From Methanomethylovorans sp041447285 (lineage in GTDB: Archaea; Halobacteriota; Methanosarcinia; Methanosarcinales; Methanosarcinaceae): 64,000 nucleotides of DNA. Of this stretch, positions 1 to 8,716 are shown piece by piece (positions within the stretch are counted from its first letter, which is position 1; the number at the start of each line of letters is the position of its first letter). The notes beneath the pieces are model-generated. The model did no database searches. It had not been told where the DNA came from and saw nothing but the letters and a program-made list of their open reading frames with translations. The stretch spans positions 1 through 64,000 of the forward strand of contig NZ_JBGMEB010000010.1 in NCBI RefSeq assembly GCF_041447285.1, given 5' to 3'. The position numbers were made by a program, and so were the translations under genes.

Positions 1-321
1 TCCTGATTTGCGTAATTAATCAAATTATAAAATGTACTTTTTATGGGGGAGGTTTTATTGACTACTTGCAGCTAAAAATGGCCTCATTAAATCCTCCATT
101 TGAATGTTATTTCAAAAGGACCCTAAATTAGTTTATATGGCAGGGAGTGGTCATAAAAATGATGGGGAGTGCAACTTTAAACGTTCATATTTTTAGCTTT
201 ATTACTTTTTTCATTAGAGCAGATAAATTTAAAAATCTCCTTTGTAACCTATTGATATTGATAATGGCGTGTTTATACAACGCCGAGTTTGTTAAATATT
301 ATATTGATTTAATTGCTTAGC
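1..321. other. window-edge non-coding stretch
   Basis: AT-rich sequence before the first gene. I see no open reading frame of useful length, no RNA gene and no clear repeat. An upstream gene may end just outside the window. Confidence 0.4.
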
Positions 322-1962
322 ATGTTTACTGAAAGTTCTCTAGAGGACCGAAGAATTCTATTTGCAAAAGAAATTCCACAGTATAAAACTAAAATAATTA
401 CTTATAAAGGACATAATATTGATACTGGAATAATAATAACAAACATATACAACTTGTTTTTTCAAAAAAAAGGATCTCCGATACCTACAATAGATATAGT
501 GCAGTCATTAGGACTTGAAATTCAAAAAGCTGAGAAATTTAGGTATAAAGTAATGATACCTCACATACACCCAGAGGAAATAAAAAGTAACGAAACTAAT
601 CTAGATCCTGATTCAGTGAAGAATTATTTTAAAAAAGAGTTAAAGAAGGAACCTTTTATAAATGAGTTGAAAATTGATCGAAAATACTTTTATTTTCCTT
701 CTGCGGTCATTCTAATACCTAAAAAGGGAGAAGTAATTAATTTTGCATCACTTCCTTCTTTCAATGATAACCTGTATGAAATATCTAAAAAAATAATTTT
801 GCCTATCGGAGATTCCTTTGATGGGTTACATTCTTTCCTAAATCAATATGATAAACGAGACTACGAACTTATACTAGAAATGTTGATTGAAAAGGTTAAA
901 ACAGAACATTGTCTTAATGATAAAAAAATAGAACAATATGTGAATTCACAATTGTTGAGAACGAAAGTAAATGAAAAAACAATTGATAACTTTTATAAAA
1001 TTGGGAACATAAAACTACCATTCATATTATGGTATGGAACTGGAAAAAGAGAAGATGAATTTACTCACGCCGATATAACCTGTGAGTACATAGATGAAAA
1101 GCTAGAAATTGAAGAAGAGATGAAAATATTAATTGTTGAAAAGTTGAACAAAAAAAAAAACATCACTAATGAAAGAGGGCAAGCTTTTGATAATAATCCG
1201 GGTTATAGACTTATTAAAATCAAACCCATAAGAAATTATCAGAAGCAATATAACACTCGAAAGTTACAACTTCGTTTGACTTTTGCTCCAGTTGATTTTT
1301 ACACAAGTGTCGTTACAAACCAGAGTGTCGATGAACTATTTATTGATGACTACTCACAGAAAAGAACTTCCATAAGACAAAAGTATGTTGTCAACCAAGA
1401 CCTACACAACCCCGGTTATCTATTTAATTCAAAACTGGCTAATATGTTTGGGATAGCCTTGGCCACTATAACTGAAGATAATAAAATATTACTTCAGAAA
1501 AGGTCTCAGCAGGTCTTTATGAATCCTTCGAAATTATCACTTGCTACTGCAGAAAACATGATAAGAGACATGGATAAAAATGAGTATGGGAATCCTGACC
1601 CATTTATTACTGCTCAAAGATGTCTAAGAGAAGAAATTGGTATAGATATCGAACAAAGGGACTGTGTATTTTTAGGTTTTGGTATAAGGCTAGACAATCT
1701 TTTACCACAAGCTTTAGGAATAGTTAAACTCCGAATGAAAAGCAATGAATTAAATTTTATGAGTGCACGTGACAAGTGGGAAGGGTATAATTTTATCGAA
1801 GGTTTTTCATTCGACTCGCTCCAGAAATACTTAGAGGATCCCTATATCATTTCTGCAACTGCAAAAATGACTATATTATTAGCGTTGATAAACCAATATG
1901 GTTACAAAAATATTGAAAGACAAGCTAGCTTTGTAACTAAACAAGAGACATTTAGATTATAA
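322..1962 (+). CDS. Large protein with C-terminal Nudix-like domain
   Basis: Protein of 546 residues. I chose the ATG at 322; a TTG nine bases upstream is also open. The N-terminal two thirds are unrecognised, Lys/Glu/Ile-rich and probably alpha/beta. The last roughly 170 residues resemble a Nudix fold: a hydrophobic strand leads to KILLQKRS, then a helix ending REEIGIDIE. This matches the EExGU part of the Nudix box, but the usual RE pair reads RC. Catalysis on a nucleoside diphosphate derivative is therefore possible but not assured. The gene is strikingly AT-rich with runs of A, unlike the housekeeping genes later in the window, suggesting horizontal acquisition. It stands alone before an integrase/nuclease region, so a role in defence or signalling is only a guess. 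Confidence 0.75.
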   Translation: MFTESSLEDRRILFAKEIPQYKTKIITYKGHNIDTGIIITNIYNLFFQKKGSPIPTIDIVQSLGLEIQKAEKFRYKVMIPHIHPEEIKSNETNLDPDSVKNYFKKELKKEPFINELKIDRKYFYFPSAVILIPKKGEVINFASLPSFNDNLYEISKKIILPIGDSFDGLHSFLNQYDKRDYELILEMLIEKVKTEHCLNDKKIEQYVNSQLLRTKVNEKTIDNFYKIGNIKLPFILWYGTGKREDEFTHADITCEYIDEKLEIEEEMKILIVEKLNKKKNITNERGQAFDNNPGYRLIKIKPIRNYQKQYNTRKLQLRLTFAPVDFYTSVVTNQSVDELFIDDYSQKRTSIRQKYVVNQDLHNPGYLFNSKLANMFGIALATITEDNKILLQKRSQQVFMNPSKLSLATAENMIRDMDKNEYGNPDPFITAQRCLREEIGIDIEQRDCVFLGFGIRLDNLLPQALGIVKLRMKSNELNFMSARDKWEGYNFIEGFSFDSLQKYLEDPYIISATAKMTILLALINQYGYKNIERQASFVTKQETFRL

Positions 1963-2209
1963 TATCCATATTATAGTTAACAACCGATTGTTTAAAACTT
2001 ATGATATTGGCATTACTGTCAATAAGACATGATTTCAAAACTCATAAGTTACAAATCAAAGGTGTTTAACTATAGGTTCTTTAGAAGTCTCCTCTTTTCG
2101 AGACACTTAGCAAAATTGGCATAAATAAGCTCATACATCTCGTTAACAAGGGGTATTTTTAGTTTAGGACAATGGTTTTTAGGTATGCAACATGGCCAAT
2201 TATTTTCGT

Positions 2210-2884
2210 TTATACCCACCCTATTAACCTTTTGTGTATCTCAATCTTCTCACTTTCTGTAAATGGTAGTCCTTGATAGTGGTTCATAGAAGTCATACTA
2301 TCATGTCCTTGTCTCAAACAGATAACATTTAGCGGCACACCTGCAGCAACCATCCAGGATTCTATAGTCTTCCTAGTAGTCTTCGCACTTATTCCAACAG
2401 GATCAATCTCTGCTCTTGTAGCCCACCTATTCAAATTCTCATTCCATGTCTGTAATGCTGAAGGTTTTCTACCCTTGAAGAAATGTCTAAGCTCGCTCTC
2501 AAGTACCTGGGGTACAGGATGTACATACCTTTCAAGCTGTTTTCTCTTTACTTTCTTCTGTGCTGCTTCTGGTAAGTGTATAGTTCTTCTACTTGATAGC
2601 CACCATTCTGGATGTTCATAGAGCCTCTGAATCTCTATATATCTCATTCCAGACCACAATCAAACATCAAAGATGGTCCTTAGCTCGTCCTTTGTACTTA
2701 TAGCGGTTGTAGTTTCAATGTTCGATAGTTTCTTTAGTGTCCCGTCAGCGTCAACAAAAAGAATTCCACATCTTCCATCCTCGATACTCGTCATGATCAA
2801 GGGTGTACACGTGATTAGATCAAACTCATACATCCCTGCCTTTCTCTTGACTTTTACACCTTCATCATCTATTTTGTGTGCCAT
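2210..2884 (-). pseudogene. tyrosine recombinase/integrase interrupted by in-frame TGA
   Basis: Two open segments share one frame and are separated by a single TGA at 2660-2662. The N-terminal part starts at ATG 2884 and ends in DELRTIFDV. The C-terminal part resumes at once with LWSGMRYIEIQRLYEHPEWW. The second part has the tyrosine recombinase layout: first Arg in SGMRYIE, second Arg in KTTRKTIESW, His in LRQGHDS and nucleophile Tyr in HYQGLPF. This is the archaeal virus/plasmid integrase type. Continuity of frame and sense across the TGA suggests one gene with a nonsense mutation. UAG can encode pyrrolysine in this family, but UGA is not known to. The separate C-terminal frame could start at TTG 2659, but it would lack the core-binding domain. 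The 5' end abuts the first integrase-tail repeat. Confidence 0.7.
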
Positions 2885-2907
2885 TGGTGCATCCCATTCG
2901 TTAAAAC

Positions 2908-3235
2908 GATGAAGGAACATCTGGGATGGGTGCAGGGTTCTAACATGCCTCAGACCTATGTGCACCTTTCAGGCAAGCAGATCGATGAAGCTATCCTGAA
3001 GATCCACGGTATCATCAAGGAAGAGGACACAATGCCACAGCTTACAAGTATCGCGTGTCCCAGATGCGGACAGGTGAACGGTTCAACTTCTGGATTTTGT
3101 TCAAAGTGTGGCATGGCTTTGAGGGTGGATAGTGCTATGGACGTTGAAAAGAAGCGATCTGATATTGCCATGGCCTTGATGGAGCTTGTGGAGAAGGAAC
3201 CGGAAATTGCGAAGATATTGAGGGAAAGTGTGTGA
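2908..3235 (+). pseudogene. orphan 3' end of integrase with zinc ribbon (copy 1)
   Basis: This frame encodes the last approximately 109 residues of an archaeal tyrosine recombinase: MKEHLGWVQGSNMPQTYVHL, with the catalytic GW/H-type position and the nucleophile Tyr. After it comes a CPRCG...CSKCG zinc ribbon and a helical tail ending ILRESV. The upstream Arg/His catalytic box and the whole N-terminal half are absent. Sequence 5' of 2908 belongs to an opposite-strand integrase. It aligns with 4486-4813 without indels over 328 bp. It cannot be a working recombinase. A short product starting at ATG 2911 is conceivable. Confidence 0.8.
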
Positions 3236-3279
3236 GGGGATGCCCCTCACTACTTTTTTGATACTTCTGTTCTAGATAA

Positions 3280-4320
3280 TTAGTCCTCATTTTCCAGTTC
3301 TTTGGGTAAACTGGCTTCCAGCTCCTCGATGGTGGGGAGGCAGGTGTCCAGAGGCTCGGGGAGAGCGCGGACAAGCTGGTATTCTGCCACTCCCATGGGT
3401 TTATCCACGCCGGAGAGAGCGTATTCTGCGATGAGCCTTTTCTTTGTCTTGCAGAGCAGAAGTCCGATGGTGGGTCGGTCTTCAGGTGTTTTGATCTGTG
3501 CATCCACTGCAGAAAGGTAGAAGTTGAGCTGTCCTATGTGTTCGGGTTTGAAGGCTCCGGCCTTGAGCTCGACTACAATGTAGCATTTCAGACGGGTATG
3601 GTAGAAAAGCAGGTCCATGAAGAACTCATCACCTTCCACTTCAAGCCTTACCTGGCGTCCCACGAAAGCAAAACCAGCACCTAGCTCCAGCAGGAAGTGG
3701 GTAATGTGACGTATAAGGGCGTTCTCAATATCCCGTTCGTGAGCTTCGTCTCCAAGACCCAGGAAATCAAAGTGATACGGATCTTTGAGCACCTGGGAGG
3801 CAAGACCTGCCTGTGGAGACGCAAGACGCTGCTGTAAATTGGTGATGGCGGCACCCTGGCGAAGATGAAGCTGGTTTTTTATCTGCATTTCCAGTGTTTC
3901 ACGGGACCATGCCTGCTGAATAGCTTCCCTTGCATACCATTCCTGTAATTCGGGAGTTTCCACTTTTGTAAGCAGGGTGACAATGTGGAACCAGGGCAAT
4001 TGGTCAGCAGACTGCTGACCAAATCTAAGGTTAGGACAGTTCTGGGCAAAGAACCGCATGTATTTGAGATTGGTCGAAGACAAGCCTTTCATATCGGGAA
4101 AAGCTTCTCGCAGGTCCATGGAGAGCCGTTCGATCACCTTGGCACCCCAACCCTGCTGGCTCTGACGGTCCAGGATCTCACGGCCAATTTCGTGGTACAG
4201 TTGGATCTGCTCTTTATTGGCAGCCAGCAGGATGCGTTGGTGTGCACCGGCTATCCTCTGTTTCAGGCTGGACAGCCAGTTTCCGTAACCATCAGGTAAA
4301 ATACTTGTCTTGCTGCTCAT
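3280..4320 (-). CDS. DUF1016 (YhcG-type) PDDEXK nuclease-domain protein
   Basis: Protein of 346 residues, full length for the DUF1016 family. The N-terminal domain (about 15-170) is the helical DUF1016_N with LYHEIGREIL and GLSSTNLKYMRFF. The C-terminal domain (about 175-330) is PDDEXK-like: catalytic Asp236 in FFMDLLFYH, Glu251-x-Lys253 in VVELKAG, and the family HIGQLNFYLSAVD helix. Members occur in many bacterial genomes, often beside restriction-modification genes; the cellular role is not settled. The gene is more GC-rich than its neighbours and lies exactly between two direct copies of an integrase 3' end, so it looks like mobile cassette cargo. The start ATG at 4320 fits the family N-terminus. 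Confidence 0.9.
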   Translation of the reverse strand: MSSKTSILPDGYGNWLSSLKQRIAGAHQRILLAANKEQIQLYHEIGREILDRQSQQGWGAKVIERLSMDLREAFPDMKGLSSTNLKYMRFFAQNCPNLRFGQQSADQLPWFHIVTLLTKVETPELQEWYAREAIQQAWSRETLEMQIKNQLHLRQGAAITNLQQRLASPQAGLASQVLKDPYHFDFLGLGDEAHERDIENALIRHITHFLLELGAGFAFVGRQVRLEVEGDEFFMDLLFYHTRLKCYIVVELKAGAFKPEHIGQLNFYLSAVDAQIKTPEDRPTIGLLLCKTKKRLIAEYALSGVDKPMGVAEYQLVRALPEPLDTCLPTIEELEASLPKELENED

Positions 4321-4402
4321 AGCTTGAAACCCATTCAGATATCAGTAGATACTATGGAAGTAGTATTATACACTCAGATAAAGTAATTTTGGTATTTCCT
4401 TT

Positions 4403-4813
4403 TCAGGGGTTGAGAAAAGAGTGTACAACCATCTTTTCAGGCATTCCAGGAGCACAGATCTTGCACAATACCTGACGGAATCCCAGATGAAGGAACATCT
4501 GGGATGGGTGCAGGGTTCTAACATGCCTCAGACCTATGTGCACTTGTCAGGCAAGCAGATCGATGAAGCTATCCTGAAGATCCACGGTATCATCAAGGAA
4601 GAGGATACAATGCCACAGCTTACAAGTACGCTGTGTCCCAGGTGCGGGCAGGTGAACGGGCCGACTTCGACTTTCTGTTCCCGCTGTGGTATGGCTTTGA
4701 GGGTTGATGTCGCTGTTGATATTGAAAAGAAGCGGTCTGATATTGCCATGGCTTTGATGGAGCTTGTGGAGAAAGAGCCTAAGATCGCGAAGATATTGAG
4801 GGAGAGTGTTTAA
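4403..4813 (+). pseudogene. truncated integrase 3' part with zinc ribbon (copy 2)
   Basis: This is the longer of two copies of the same integrase tail. The frame is open from 4382. Recognisable recombinase sequence begins near 4403 (SGVEKRVYNHLFRHSRSTDL), which holds the H-x-x-R catalytic box. Then come MKEHLGW, the Tyr in QTYVHL, and a CPRCG...CSRCG zinc ribbon. The N-terminal core-binding domain and first catalytic Arg are missing. The sequence upstream belongs to the divergently transcribed DUF1016 gene. A GTG at 4421 would give a 130-residue product, but without the first Arg it should be inactive. Confidence 0.8.
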
Positions 4814-4863
4814 GCATTCTCTCTATTTTTGGATGATACTTTCAAATGAACGCTGATACACAG

Positions 4864-7800
4864 CTAAGACCTTTTCATCTTTTTATATAGACCGGCAATA
4901 TTGCTCTTGATTGTAGCAACATAAAGATGCTCCGGATGCTGAACACTTTCAAAAATATCCAGAGCCCGCTGGTAAAGAGGTAAAGCTTTTTCATAGTTAC
5001 CCATGGATTCATGAAGCACTGCGAGATTGTTCAGGGTTGTAGCGACATCAGGATGTTCCGGACCCAGAACACGTTCACGTATATCCAGAACACGCTGACA
5101 GAGATGTAAGGCTTGCTCATAATTGCCTATGTGTCTATAGGACCCTGCGAGATTGTTCAGGTATGTAATGACATCCGGATGCTGTGGACCCAGAACACGT
5201 TCAGAAATTTCCAGAGCCCGCTGATAGAAAGGTAAGGCTTGTTCATAATTGCCCATGGATTGGTGAAGCGCTGCGAGATTGTTCAGGGTTGTAGCGACAT
5301 CAGGATGTTCCGGACCCAGAACACGTTCACGTATATCCAGAGCCCGCTGACATAGAGGTAAAGCTTTTTCATCGTAACCCATGGAATGATAGAGCCCTGC
5401 GAGATTGTTCAGGGTTGCAGCGACATAAGGATGCTGCGGACCCAGAACACGTTCAACAATATCCAGAGCCCGCTGATATAGAGGTAATGCTTGCTCATAA
5501 TTACTCGCGTATTCATAGATACTTGCAATATTGTTCAAGGTTACAGCTACATATGGATGATTTAGACCCAACGCATCTTCAAAAATACTTAGAGCACGTT
5601 GACATAGAGGTAAAGCTTTTTCATCTTCATCCATTTTTCGATAGAGACCGGCTAGATTATTCAAGGTTTTAGCTACATCAGTATGATTAGTACCAAAAAG
5701 ATACTCCCGAATATCCAGAGCACGCTCGTATAGAGGTAAAGCTTTTTCATAGTCACGCATTCCTTGGTAGAAACCGGCTAGATTATTCAAGGTTGTAGCT
5801 ACAGCCGGATGGTCAGCACCAAAAGCCCGTTCATTTATATCCAGAGCCCGCTGATATAAAGGTAAAACTTTTTTATAGTTACCTATGGATTCATATAGGC
5901 GTGCAAGATTGTTCAAGGTAGTAGCTACATCTGGATGATCAGCACCAAGAAGACGTTCTGAAATTTCAAGATCACGCTGACATAGAGGTAAAGCTTTTTC
6001 ATCGTAACCCATGGAATGATAGAGGCCAGCAAGATTGTTCAAGGTAGTAGCTACATAAGGATGGTCAGGACCATGCACATTTTCAGCAATATTCAGAGCA
6101 CGCTGGTAGAGAGGCAAAGCTTTTTCATAGTCTCCCTTAATTTGGTAGAGGTCTGCAAGATTGTTTAAAGTAAGAGCAACATAAGAATGATCAGGACCAT
6201 CTACCTTTTCAAAAATATCTAAGGCACGCTGGCATAGAGGCAAAGCTTCCTGATAGTTTCCCATTTGTTTGTAGAGACTTGCAATATTATTCAAGGTTCT
6301 AGCTACATAAGAATGGTTCGGCTCAAGCACACTTTCAAAAATATTCAAGGCACGCTGGTAGAGAGGTAAAGCTTTTTCATAGTTCCCCATTTGCTTATAT
6401 AGGCCAGCTATATCGTTCAAAGTGGTGGCAACATCAGAAAGATATTCTGTTGGAAGACGTTCACGAATATTTAGAGCATGTTGGTATAGTGGTAAAGCTT
6501 TCTGATAATTTCCCATATGTCTATAGAGTTCAGCGAGGTTGTTCAATGTTGTAGCGACACCGGGATGATCTGGGCCAAAAACATTTTCCAGATACGCATG
6601 TAAATCTATGTAGAGTGGTTCTAACCATTGCCACAATGCACCTTCATCAAATAACCTTGCTTTTGGCATAAACCATTCAAATAAATCTTTTGGGGTAGAT
6701 GCACATTTTACATGATAGAATCCTTCATTTAGAGCTGTTTTTTGCTGTTCTTCTATATTTTTTATATTTATTTGTTCTAGCTGGGAATCGTAGTATACAG
6801 CCATGAAAGCATGTACTTTAACTTTAATTTCAGGACTCATACGTTCTTGAATGGAGTCTCTCATAAGATCATGTAATTTACACCCGTTGTTTTGAATTTG
6901 TGAAATAAAAGAAAATCGATGCAAATTCAAATAAGAATTATCTGCTAGTGGGAATCCTGTCTTAAATTCAGTAACTAATTTTTCAAACAAGTGTTTATCC
7001 CAAAAATTCGGTACTGAAAGAACTTCTAGAGTATCTATTTCTTCTTTATGGTACTTCACAAAGCGCTCAAAAATACCATCTGGTGTCTTTGCAAAATCAT
7101 CAAGTATAGGGGCCCTTTGTTTGACTTGTCTTATTCTGTGGAAGGTATTCGCTGATAAGTAAAGGTACAGAGGATTTCCACGGCTACCTTCATATATTCT
7201 TCTTTGGATTTGTTTATCAGATATGTCACAGTTTTCAAGGTAATAAGTACATTCATTTTCGTTAAAAACAAGCAATGGTTCCTTTTTGATATATGAAGCC
7301 CAGTCTTCATCAATGACTTCCCATTTCAGTTGTTCACGGCCACATATTACCCAGAGAACTTTTTGATTATCTACATTTGCTATTAATCTATCCCGCAACC
7401 ACTCATCATTTTCTCTGAATTTCACTGTATCTGATTGATTTTTCCAGAGGGAATCATATGTATCCATGAAAATAACAACGCTATTTGAGCTATCTGCTAA
7501 GTTCGTTTTAAGGTCTATTGCAAATAAGTATGGGAGCAACTTTTCAATATTATAAGCATCCATCTCAGGAACTTGATATGGATCGAAGTCATTCTCTCTC
7601 CATAACGATTTCACGCTTTCTGGTATTTGTGCAATTAGTTCACATATATGGTGAGGGATGGCGAAGAGTGGAAAATCATCAAGGATTTGGATTGCTTTTC
7701 CAAATAATCCATCCTTTTTGGCAAATTTCTTGATTTCAGAACTTAAGGGGATTTCAGGATGAACTTTTTTCCAGTAAATTGCATGAGCAATATTGAAGAA

Positions 7801-8139
7801 TTCAAAGTTGAGGCTATATTTTGAACTTAATTGATCACTCAATTCCATAAGATAAGTGCTGACAGTTCTTCCAGCTATATCAGATAAATCAGTTGATGCC
7901 CATGGCACTTCATCAGAAGTTTCATCTAATTCCTGCTTAAGTTGTTTTAATAACTCGCTTTTGCCAATTCCTGCTTCCCCATAGAAATTAAGCACATTAT
8001 ACCTCTGTTGTCCCAAATTTGCAAGTCTATCATTGAATAAGTCAATATACACTTCTCTTCTGATTGACGGGTGTTTTTCGTAGACACGTTCGGGACCAAC
8101 AGGCAAATGAAAACCTCCACCTATTAATCTCATGAACAA
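4864..8139 (-). CDS. STAND-type NTPase with tandem TPR repeats
   Basis: Protein of 1091 residues. The NTPase domain (about 45-345) has Walker A GEAGIGKS (54-61), Walker B VVIFMDTYD (221-229), an Arg in VICGREQ (sensor 1-like) and the EGSRGNPLYLYL motif typical of STAND ATPases. A winged-helix-like linker follows (about 365-500). From residue 528 to the end there are 13 full kinesin-light-chain-like TPR units of 42 residues (VATTLNNLAxLYxxMGNYxKALPLYQRALxI) plus a partial one. STAND-TPR proteins act as ligand-triggered switches, and some (Avs-like) are antiviral. Here no nuclease, TIR or protease effector is visible, so the output activity is unknown. It sits in a region of integrase and nuclease remnants, which fits a defence role by inference. 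The gene stands alone. Confidence 0.85.
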   Translation of the reverse strand: MFMRLIGGGFHLPVGPERVYEKHPSIRREVYIDLFNDRLANLGQQRYNVLNFYGEAGIGKSELLKQLKQELDETSDEVPWASTDLSDIAGRTVSTYLMELSDQLSSKYSLNFEFFNIAHAIYWKKVHPEIPLSSEIKKFAKKDGLFGKAIQILDDFPLFAIPHHICELIAQIPESVKSLWRENDFDPYQVPEMDAYNIEKLLPYLFAIDLKTNLADSSNSVVIFMDTYDSLWKNQSDTVKFRENDEWLRDRLIANVDNQKVLWVICGREQLKWEVIDEDWASYIKKEPLLVFNENECTYYLENCDISDKQIQRRIYEGSRGNPLYLYLSANTFHRIRQVKQRAPILDDFAKTPDGIFERFVKYHKEEIDTLEVLSVPNFWDKHLFEKLVTEFKTGFPLADNSYLNLHRFSFISQIQNNGCKLHDLMRDSIQERMSPEIKVKVHAFMAVYYDSQLEQINIKNIEEQQKTALNEGFYHVKCASTPKDLFEWFMPKARLFDEGALWQWLEPLYIDLHAYLENVFGPDHPGVATTLNNLAELYRHMGNYQKALPLYQHALNIRERLPTEYLSDVATTLNDIAGLYKQMGNYEKALPLYQRALNIFESVLEPNHSYVARTLNNIASLYKQMGNYQEALPLCQRALDIFEKVDGPDHSYVALTLNNLADLYQIKGDYEKALPLYQRALNIAENVHGPDHPYVATTLNNLAGLYHSMGYDEKALPLCQRDLEISERLLGADHPDVATTLNNLARLYESIGNYKKVLPLYQRALDINERAFGADHPAVATTLNNLAGFYQGMRDYEKALPLYERALDIREYLFGTNHTDVAKTLNNLAGLYRKMDEDEKALPLCQRALSIFEDALGLNHPYVAVTLNNIASIYEYASNYEQALPLYQRALDIVERVLGPQHPYVAATLNNLAGLYHSMGYDEKALPLCQRALDIRERVLGPEHPDVATTLNNLAALHQSMGNYEQALPFYQRALEISERVLGPQHPDVITYLNNLAGSYRHIGNYEQALHLCQRVLDIRERVLGPEHPDVATTLNNLAVLHESMGNYEKALPLYQRALDIFESVQHPEHLYVATIKSNIAGLYKKMKRS
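4867..6558 (-). repeat. 126-bp coding tandem repeats (TPR units)
   Basis: Thirteen and a fraction units of 126 bp encode the 42-residue TPR repeats. Several are nearly identical at DNA level: for instance, the strings coding CQRALDIRERVLGPEHPDV and LNNLAGLYHSMGYDEKALPL recur in separate units. Such similarity implies recent unit duplication or conversion and makes copy number prone to change. The length here could also be affected by assembly collapse. Confidence 0.9.
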
Positions 8140-8221
8140 AATACTATAAGAGTTTTTCTATTAGGTTGAAATCTTGAAAAAGATTACTCTCATTTACTTG
8201 CTTCAGTTCAATATCCTTACC

Positions 8222-8246
8222 TGCCGCCGCCATCAGGCGGGCGGCC
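8222..8246. terminator. very GC-rich stem-loop
   Basis: CCGCCGCC (8224-8231) can pair with GGCGGGCGG (8236-8244) around the loop ATCA, with one bulged base. It lies in a roughly 65-bp GC-rich patch (8220-8283) inside AT-rich surroundings, between the STAND gene's 5' end and the 3' end of the broken gene at 8289. It could be a terminator or a remnant of an inserted element. Confidence 0.4.
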
Positions 8247-8288
8247 TGGGTCGCTTGCCATGATGTGCGAAGCGGGCGAAACGGTAAA

Positions 8289-8716
8289 TCAGGTTAAAGG
8301 GTCGAGTTCTTCGGAGGTGTCATAGAGGTCCAGAACCTGCGAGACATCAAAGAAGTAGGATTGGGGCAGGAAATTATAGAAGCCCCATTTATCCTTGGTG
8401 ATGGCCTGGACTTCGGGGATGAGGGGTTTGCCTGATTGGTCTTGCTTGTGGATTTGGGGGATGAGAATTGCCTGCATCCTGTCCCTGAACCGGGAATCCA
8501 GGAGGTCCATGGACTGCATGTTCAGGTATGCGTTCATGTTACGTTTTGCGAGTTTGGAGAGGATATAAACAGGGTGAGCAGGTCCGGGATCTTAAGGCCC
8601 AGCAGTTCCAGGTCGTCTTTGAAGATGGAGAAATTCTCGTACTTTTCCGTTTTTGGGTTGAACTTGGAAAGCTGGGCCCACCTGACGAGTGTACCGTCCT
8701 CTTTCTTCTTTTCAGA
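8289..8716 (-). pseudogene. frameshifted fragment of an unrecognised gene
   Basis: Two minus-strand frames together form one coherent protein end. The upstream part (from about 8716 to 8590) reads SEKKKEDGTLVRWAQLSKF... and continues to LLGLKIPD. A one-base shift near 8590 is needed to enter the frame reading AHPVYILSKLAKRNMNAYLN, which continues to the stop at 8289 (ending SEELDPLT). An 82-residue product from ATG 8537 is possible but would be only the C-terminus. The family is not recognised. It lacks any start of its own: its 5' end abuts, and slightly overlaps, the truncated end of the corrinoid protein gene, so this looks like a recombination scar. Confidence 0.55.

Larger units (their letters stand above)
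2908..4813 (+). repeat. 328-bp direct repeats (2908-3235 and 4486-4813) bracketing DUF1016
   Basis: The 328 bases from 2908 and from 4486 align with no gaps and differ at only scattered, mostly synonymous positions. Both begin at GATGAAGGAACATCTGGG and end at the integrase stop codon. About 1250 bp lie between them, essentially one DUF1016 gene. Recombination between the copies would delete that gene and leave a single integrase tail. Confidence 0.9.

Noticed and set aside
2660..2662. Pyrrolysine or selenocysteine recoding in the integrase
   Set aside because: The codon is TGA, not TAG, and no selenocysteine insertion hairpin is expected in Methanosarcinaceae.
2660..2965. 101-residue frame read as a separate protein starting at 2965
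   Set aside because: Its first 27 residues are antisense to the integrase-tail repeat; the plausible start is ATG 2884 and it continues in frame into the integrase after TGA.
5415..5672. Plus-strand frame rich in His/Asp
   Set aside because: It is the antisense shadow of the TPR repeats of the STAND gene.
4867..6558. CRISPR-like array
   Set aside because: The regular repeats are 126-bp coding TPR units, with no short repeat plus unique spacer structure.
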